Shown here piece after piece: positions 1-3,878 of a stretch of 5,029 nucleotides of DNA; within the stretch, counting starts at the first letter, position 1; every line of letters begins with the position of its first letter. A model generated the notes under the pieces. It searched no databases. It was not told the origin of the DNA and saw nothing but the letters and a program-made list of their open reading frames with translations. The position numbers were made by a program, and so were the translations under genes. This DNA is from Chloroflexota bacterium (GTDB lineage: Bacteria; Chloroflexota; Anaerolineae; 4572-78; J111), in the NCBI GenBank assembly GCA_003694775.1, contig RFJV01000707.1, positions 1 to 5,029 of the forward strand, in the 5' to 3' direction.

Positions 1-298
1 CTTCCGGGGTGGGGGTGATGGTGGGAGTCCAGGTGGGCACACGGGTGCTGACCGGCGTCGGCGGGGGGAGAGGGGTGGCGGTGGCGGTGAAGGTCGGCAG
101 GGGAGTGCGGGTCGCCGGGGCCTGGGCCAGGACGCGGCGGAATCCGGGCGAGTCGCCGGAAACCAGCCAGGTCAGCCCTCCCAAAATCACAATGTTGACC
201 AGCGTCAGGAGCGAGATGAGGACCGTCCACTGCTGATTTGTAATCGCCGCTACTTCTTTTTTCAGCTTCATCGGTAGAAGTTCACGCTGACGCCTCAT
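1..298 (-). CDS. Membrane-anchored protein with Thr/Pro-rich linker, N-terminal part only (C-terminus beyond left edge)
   Basis: No catalytic or binding domain is visible, so the function is unknown. The 99 visible residues read as a basic N-terminus (MRRQRELLPMKLKKE), one hydrophobic span at about residues 24-46 (WTVLISLLTLVNIVILGG), a short spacer, then a stretch rich in Thr and Pro from about residue 62 that ends in TPTITPTPE at the window edge. This is an N-in/C-out signal anchor followed by an extended extracytoplasmic linker, the same plan as the two plus-strand genes, so a surface domain probably follows. An in-frame TGA lies 18 nt upstream of the ATG at 298. A second in-frame ATG at 271-269 would still leave the anchor intact. 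Neither start has a clear Shine-Dalgarno site, so the choice between them is open. The gene is divergent from the glycosidase operon, with a good promoter at 556-584. The open frame on the other strand (9-236) is judged a shadow. Confidence 0.75.
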   Translation of the reverse strand, partial: MRRQRELLPMKLKKEVAAITNQQWTVLISLLTLVNIVILGGLTWLVSGDSPGFRRVLAQAPATRTPLPTFTATATPLPPPTPVSTRVPTWTPTITPTPE

Positions 299-300
299 GC

Positions 301-388
301 GAGAGTTGGGGAGTCAGGCAGTTCAAGAGTTGGAGAGTTTGTTAGCTGGTAAGTTAATCCCAATCTCCTAATCTCTAATCCCCAAGTC
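301..388. repeat. Octamer-pitch degenerate array forming an imperfect inverted repeat
   Basis: From 304 the dinucleotide AG recurs exactly every 8 bases (304, 312, 320, 328, 336, 344, 352), mostly as AGTT, giving seven units of the type AGTTnnnn on a purine-rich strand. It is followed by a pyrimidine-rich block with AATC at 356, 362, 370 and 377. The outer ends are nearly complementary: GAGTTGGGGA at 303-312 against TCCCCAAGTC at 379-388, nine of ten positions pairing. The element lies between the start of the leftward gene and the structured part of its leader, so it should be transcribed in the 5' UTR of that gene. It has no coding features. Whether it is dispersed in the genome cannot be seen from one copy. 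Confidence 0.6.
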
Positions 389-401
389 CCCGCCAAAGAA
401 A

Positions 402-470
402 GGCAACGGAGGCAGGTTGCTGACGTCCTTTTCCGTCCAGAATTATCTGCAGGACCCTACCTCCGTTGCC
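402..470 (-). promoter_or_regulatory. Strong stem-loop in the leader of the leftward transcript; candidate cis-regulatory RNA
   Basis: GGCAACGGAGG at 402-412 and CCTCCGTTGCC at 460-470 form a perfect 11-bp inverted repeat. After one mismatch (413/459) three more pairs follow (414-416 with 456-458), giving 14 of 15 pairs enclosing 39 nt. Inside, GTCC at 425-428 or 435-438 can pair with GGAC at 452-455. A competing local hairpin uses GCAAC at 403-407 and GTTGC at 416-420, so the two folds are mutually exclusive through 403-407. The site lies downstream of the minus-strand promoter at 556-584 and more than 100 nt upstream of the start codon. There is no U-tract after the stem in either direction, so it is not a simple terminator. 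Short stretches on the minus strand such as CCGGCAAC and GTCAGCAACC recall known riboswitch classes (SAM-I, ydaO), but no complete consensus could be matched, so no class is assigned. Confidence 0.5.
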
Positions 471-511
471 GGTACTGCCTTCGGAAATCATGGCTGGCTC
501 AATACCCGGAT

Positions 512-534
512 GCGGTGTATCTGCTGTCCACCGC
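512..534 (-). promoter_or_regulatory. Small hairpin near the 5' end of the leftward leader RNA
   Basis: GCGGTG at 512-517 and CACCGC at 529-534 are exactly complementary, with an 11-nt loop. The hairpin lies within about 40 nt of the predicted 5' end of the transcript from the promoter at 556-584. With the larger stem at 402-470 it suggests that the leader is folded over much of its length. A 6-bp stem alone is weak evidence. Confidence 0.3.
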
Positions 535-555
535 CCACAACTTGACATATTATTG

Positions 556-584
556 ATTATATCATCCTTCCCATGTTATGGCAA
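556..584 (-). promoter_or_regulatory. Sigma70-type promoter for the leftward gene
   Basis: Read on the minus strand, TTGCCA (584-579) is followed after exactly 17 bases by TATAAT (561-556). The -10 hexamer is perfect and the -35 matches TTGACA at five of six positions. Transcription would begin near 549 and run left, giving a leader of about 250 nt before the ATG at 298 that contains the inverted repeats at 512-534 and 402-470 and the array at 301-388. The site lies in an AT-rich stretch between divergent genes, where a promoter is expected. Confidence 0.6.
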
Positions 585-634
585 GCTGTTTTCGGCAAGG
601 GGTATGTTTCATTTTTCGACCTGCTGAGCCGTCC

Positions 635-744
635 ACGAATTTTACACGAATTCACGAATATACGAATGGGCGAAAGCACGAAAATACGAAAAATGGAGTC
701 TTTACCACGCCCCCATTCGTCCATTCGTAAATTCGTAAATTTGT
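635..744. repeat. Palindromic element built from 8-bp ACGAATnn units
   Basis: On the plus strand ACGAAT or a close variant occurs at 646, 654, 662, 670 (GCGAAA), 678 and 686, a perfect 8-bp pitch, with one more unit at 635 off register. The complement ATTCGT occurs at 715, 723, 731 and 739 (as ATTTGT), also exactly 8 bp apart. The blocks 646-670 and 712-736 are complementary at 22 of 25 positions, around a loop of about 41 nt (671-711). The element has no coding capacity, is much richer in AT than the flanking genes, and ends just upstream of the rightward -35 box at 752. Similar CACGAATTCACGAAT-like intergenic repeats occur in various environmental bacteria (general knowledge). It could be a non-autonomous mobile palindrome, a protein-binding array or a transcribed hairpin. 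Confidence 0.7.
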
Positions 745-751
745 TTTATAC

Positions 752-780
752 TTGTCAAAGGGTTGCCCCTATGATAGAAT
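752..780 (+). promoter_or_regulatory. Sigma70-type promoter for the glycosidase operon
   Basis: TTGTCA at 752-757 and TAGAAT at 775-780 are separated by exactly 17 bases; each hexamer matches consensus at five of six positions. Transcription would start near 787, leaving a leader of about 120 nt before the GTG at 907. The AT-rich right arm of the palindromic element ends at 744, directly upstream, and could serve as an UP-like or operator region. A second possible -10 (TATACT, 747-752) has no good -35 partner. Confidence 0.55.
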
Positions 781-829
781 ACCCGTTTGTCCCGCATAGG
801 CGGAATTTTTTACCGAACCCGAATTTTAA

Positions 830-857
830 GCGGGCATCAAACCTGGGAACAGCCCGC
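830..857 (+). promoter_or_regulatory. GC hairpin in the 5' leader of the glycosidase operon
   Basis: GCGGGC at 830-835 and GCCCGC at 852-857 are perfectly complementary across a 16-nt loop. The hairpin lies in the predicted leader between the promoter at 752-780 and the Shine-Dalgarno site at 890-896. No U-tract follows, so it is not a terminator. It may stabilise the leader or have no role. Confidence 0.3.
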
Positions 858-889
858 CGACAGTTGGTCGAGATAATTTGTAACGCAGG

Positions 890-896
890 AAAGGAG
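890..896 (+). promoter_or_regulatory. Ribosome binding site that fixes the GTG start at 907
   Basis: AAAGGAG at 890-896 lies 10 nt before GTG at 907. The nearest upstream in-frame stop is TAA at 874-876 and no other start codon lies between, so GTG 907 is the only plausible start that keeps the N-terminal anchor. The ATG at 897-899 is in another frame and reaches a stop after eight codons. Confidence 0.8.
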
Positions 897-906
897 ATGC
901 GAGTCT

Positions 907-3864
907 GTGACGTCGAACTCTGAAAAAAATCCGTTTATCCAGGCCGTAGAATTTGTGCTGGAGAGCCGCCTGGGCGGTGTGGTTATCAATTTTGTGCTGA
1001 TACCCCTGCTGGTGCTCAGCGCCTTGCTGTTGCCGCCCATCTCTCTGGCCGACCGCCTGCTGAGTATTGGCTACAGCTCTATCGGTACAGACGGCGGGGC
1101 CATCCGGGACCCGGACGGGATGCAGGTGACCTTTCTGCCCGAAGGCGTCTCCCGCTCGTTCCGGGTCAAGCTGACCGCTATTCCCCGAAGCCAGTTTCTG
1201 GAAGGCGCGGCCGGTGAGGCCCTGATTCCGGCCGCGGAAAGCATCCCCCCCAACCTGATAATGAAGAGTCCCTATTACCGCATCCAGCGGAAGGGAACCG
1301 CGCCCACCAAGGTAATGCTTTCTATCCCCATCCCCAACGAATCCGAACCCTACCAGACCCTGGACCTCTACTCCTGGAACGGCGATGCCTGGGAATGGCT
1401 GCCGAACCGCAAGATTGTCACCGAAGATGTGATTGAGTCTGAGCTGGACTTCCTGCCGGAATCGGTGGTGGTGATGCAGACCCACGCCGTCCATCCGGCG
1501 GTTTCCACCAACTACCCACCGAACACACCTCTGCCGGAAAATGTCCGCGATGCGCTGGTCGAAATCAATCCGCAGGGGATGTTCCTGGATAACGCCGGGG
1601 CTATTATCGGCGAGCCGGCCCCCCTTCCTCCCGAAGCCGAGGCCGCGGCCTTTTCCGTGATTCCCACCATCCGCAACTGGGGCGATGACGGCTCCATCCG
1701 CTCCGACCTGGTGGACAATATGCTGATTGACCCGGAGGCCCGCCAGCGGCACGTCCAGGCGCTGGCCGATATTGTCCAGCAGAACGCCTACCAGGGGATT
1801 GATATTGACTACCGCGGCATCAGCCCCGACCTGAAACCGGAATTTACCGCCTTTCTGAACGACTTGCGGGCCGCACTCCCGCCGACCGCCCTGCTGTCGG
1901 TGCGGGTGGGCCTGCCTGCCCAAATTTCTGCCGATACCTGGGATACCGGCGCCTACGACTGGCAGGCCATCGGCAAGGTGGCCGACATCGTCAAGGTGCC
2001 GGCCCTGCCCGACCCGAAGGCTTACACGCCCGGTGGTCAGATGGACGCTATGCTGGATTGGGCCGTGGGGCAGGTCAACCGCTACAAGATTCAGCTTCTG
2101 CTCAATACACACAGCATTGAGCAGTTCAACGGCATTACCCGCAACATCACTTACCAGCAGGCCCTGGAGCCGCTGGGAACGGTGACCGTTGTGGGTGGTG
2201 AAAACATCGTTGGCCCCGGCCAAACGCTCGATTTTACCCTGGCCGGTCTCCAGGCCTCTACCGGGATTCAGTTCGACGCGGCCAGCGGCACATACTGGTA
2301 TGCCTATCTGGATGGCAATAATCTTCAGCATACCGTTTACCTGGAAAACGCGGCCAGCATCGCCCGCAAGCTCCAGTACATTGCCCAGTACAACCTGCGC
2401 GGCATTGCCGTTCAGGACCTGCTCAGCCAGTCCAGCGACCCGGAAATTTGGGGCGTGGTGCGCAAGTTCCTGGACCTGGTTATTCCGCCGGTGGAAAGCC
2501 AGTACTCGGTGGTCTGGCGGGTGAAAAACCAGGATGGCGGCGTCATTGCCGAAGAAATTGCCGACCTGAGCCAGCCCAACTACGAATGGACCGCGCCCGA
2601 AGCCGGCGGGTCGTACGAGGTGGAAGCCGCCATTGCCACCAACCGCGATGCCAATGCCTCCATCCCGCGCGGCAGTGTGGCCTTGCTGGTGGCTACTCCC
2701 ACCCCCACCCCCAGCCCGACTCCAACTCCGACCCCAACCCCGGAAGCCACCCCCACCCCGGAGCCGACCCCTACGCCCAAGCCTCAGCCCAAGCAGGAAC
2801 CGGCTCCTCAGGCCCAGGCGCAGGCCGCGCCGCCGCCTTCCGGGGTGGGCAATGTGCCCTTTGGCTACGGCATCCAGGCCGACCCGCGCGGCAATACCGC
2901 GGCCAACATCGGGCATATCAAAGCCCTGGGCTTTGAATGGGTGAAGTTCCAGATGCCCTGGAAAGACGTGGAGCCGTCTCCCGGCGGGTACTCCTGGGGA
3001 ATGTGGGACGAGCTGATTAACGCCTACAATGCCAACGGTATCAAGGTGATGCTCAGCATCCCCAAAGCCCCCGACTGGGCGCGTCCTCCGGACGATGACA
3101 AGAGCGTGGAAGGTCCGCCCCAGGACCCCAACAAGTACGCCGAATTTGTGGCCCGTGTAGCCGACCGCTACCGCGGCAAAGTACAGGCCATCGAAGTCTG
3201 GAACGAACAGAACCTGTGGTACGAAGCCGGCGGACGGGGCCGCATCAATCCCGGTGCTTACGTTCAGCTTCTGCAGGCCGCGTATACCGCTATCAAGTCG
3301 GTCAATCCGGAAATGATTGTCATCAGCGGCGCGCTGACCCCCGCCGGCAACGTTGGCGACCTGGCTATGGACGACATCGAGTACCTCCAGCAGATGTACG
3401 CCAACGGGGCCAAAGGCTACTTCGACGTGCTGGGCGCGCACCCCTCCGGTTACAACTGCCCGGCTATGGGCGACTGGCAAACCGTCCAGGACCCCACGGC
3501 TACCAACTTCCGCGGGCCGTTTGAAAACCGCCATCACAGCTGGTGCTTCCGCGGCACCATGGAAGGCTACCGCAACGTGATGCTGGCAAACGGCGATGGC
3601 GGTAAATCTATCTCCCCCACAGAGTTTGGTTGGGCCGTTTCCAGCAACCCCCAGCCGGGGTACGAATACGCCCTGGATAACACCTACGAAGAGCAGGCCC
3701 AGTGGATAGTGGAAGCCTACCAGTGGGCCAAACAGCAGGGCTGGGTTGGCCCCATGTTCCTCTGGAACCTGGACTACGGCGTTACCGCACCAGGGACAGA
3801 GCTGGCCGCATTCGGTATCATCAACACGCCGGCGTACAACGCCCTGGCGGCTATGCCCAAGTAA
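907..3864 (+). CDS. Membrane-anchored multidomain glycosidase: ZU5-like, catalytically degenerate GH18-like, Ig-like and C-terminal GH39/GH5-like domains
   Basis: This 985-residue protein should be held in the cytoplasmic membrane with its domains outside. Order: signal anchor at about 24-44 (VVINFVLIPLLVLSALLLP); a beta-rich region at 60-200 resembling ZU5 and UPA folds (DGGAIRDPDGMQVTFLPEGV, then LYSWNGDAWEWLP); a GH18-like barrel at about 216-525; an Ig-like segment at 530-596; a Thr-Pro linker at 597-643; and a clan GH-A barrel at 647-985 of the GH39/GH5-like type. In the last, Glu767 of WNEQN is the predicted acid/base and Glu906 of SPTEFGW the nucleophile, 139 residues apart, so this domain is probably active. 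The GH18-like part has the recognisable QGIDIDYRG strand, but Arg303 stands where the catalytic Glu belongs and other GH18 active-site motifs are missing, so it is probably non-hydrolytic. The gene is first in a likely operon with the paralogue 14 nt downstream. Substrate is unknown; envelope or extracellular glycan is inferred. Confidence is high for the gene and GH-A domain, moderate for the GH18-like call, lower for ZU5. Confidence 0.96.
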   Translation: MTSNSEKNPFIQAVEFVLESRLGGVVINFVLIPLLVLSALLLPPISLADRLLSIGYSSIGTDGGAIRDPDGMQVTFLPEGVSRSFRVKLTAIPRSQFLEGAAGEALIPAAESIPPNLIMKSPYYRIQRKGTAPTKVMLSIPIPNESEPYQTLDLYSWNGDAWEWLPNRKIVTEDVIESELDFLPESVVVMQTHAVHPAVSTNYPPNTPLPENVRDALVEINPQGMFLDNAGAIIGEPAPLPPEAEAAAFSVIPTIRNWGDDGSIRSDLVDNMLIDPEARQRHVQALADIVQQNAYQGIDIDYRGISPDLKPEFTAFLNDLRAALPPTALLSVRVGLPAQISADTWDTGAYDWQAIGKVADIVKVPALPDPKAYTPGGQMDAMLDWAVGQVNRYKIQLLLNTHSIEQFNGITRNITYQQALEPLGTVTVVGGENIVGPGQTLDFTLAGLQASTGIQFDAASGTYWYAYLDGNNLQHTVYLENAASIARKLQYIAQYNLRGIAVQDLLSQSSDPEIWGVVRKFLDLVIPPVESQYSVVWRVKNQDGGVIAEEIADLSQPNYEWTAPEAGGSYEVEAAIATNRDANASIPRGSVALLVATPTPTPSPTPTPTPTPEATPTPEPTPTPKPQPKQEPAPQAQAQAAPPPSGVGNVPFGYGIQADPRGNTAANIGHIKALGFEWVKFQMPWKDVEPSPGGYSWGMWDELINAYNANGIKVMLSIPKAPDWARPPDDDKSVEGPPQDPNKYAEFVARVADRYRGKVQAIEVWNEQNLWYEAGGRGRINPGAYVQLLQAAYTAIKSVNPEMIVISGALTPAGNVGDLAMDDIEYLQQMYANGAKGYFDVLGAHPSGYNCPAMGDWQTVQDPTATNFRGPFENRHHSWCFRGTMEGYRNVMLANGDGGKSISPTEFGWAVSSNPQPGYEYALDNTYEEQAQWIVEAYQWAKQQGWVGPMFLWNLDYGVTAPGTELAAFGIINTPAYNALAAMPK
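2695..2835 (+). repeat. Thr-Pro dipeptide repeat linker coding for residues 597-643
   Basis: The DNA is a run of ACC/ACT-CCN codon pairs giving TPTPTPSPTPTP-type sequence, then a Lys-, Gln- and Ala-rich Pro segment (PKPQPKQEPAPQAQAQAAP). The 6-bp unit is varied at third positions but locally close to tandem, so copy number could change by slippage. It should form an extended, possibly O-glycosylated spacer separating the C-terminal glycosidase from the membrane-proximal domains. Confidence 0.8.
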
Positions 3865-3871
3865 GGTGAGG
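3865..3871 (+). promoter_or_regulatory. Ribosome binding site of the second glycosidase gene
   Basis: GGTGAGG begins immediately after the TAA (3862-3864) of the upstream gene and ends 7 nt before ATG at 3879. It matches the GGUGA part of the standard anti-Shine-Dalgarno complement. The gap between the genes has no room for a promoter or terminator, which supports one transcript. Confidence 0.7.
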
Positions 3872-3878
3872 ACGAACC

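Noticed and set aside
9..236. A 75-codon plus-strand open frame with Val/Gly repeats.
   Set aside because: It is the complement of the Thr/Pro-rich linker and anchor of the leftward gene, which makes much better protein sense.
635..744. CRISPR-like array, because of regularly spaced short repeats.
   Set aside because: The repeats are 6 bp with 2-bp gaps, occur in both orientations and have no spacers of CRISPR length.
790..811. Possible terminator or attenuator: CCG-loop-CGG followed by a run of six T in the operon leader.
   Set aside because: The stem is only three base pairs, too weak for intrinsic termination.
573..923. A 116-codon plus-strand open frame across the intergenic region.
   Set aside because: It runs through the ACGAAT palindrome, the promoter and the leader, has no Shine-Dalgarno site and overlaps the start of the real gene out of frame.
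2837..2849. A 13-bp word (CTTCCGGGGTGGG) shared with bases 1-13.
   Set aside because: A G-rich word in two unrelated coding contexts (Pro-rich codons on opposite strands); a chance match is sufficient explanation.
826..3537. A 903-codon open frame on the minus strand, opposite the large glycosidase gene.
   Set aside because: It is long only because the GC-rich codons of the plus-strand gene leave few stops on that frame. Its product has no recognisable domain, is rich in Gly, Arg and His, and has no promoter or ribosome binding site, whereas the plus frame has clear catalytic motifs.
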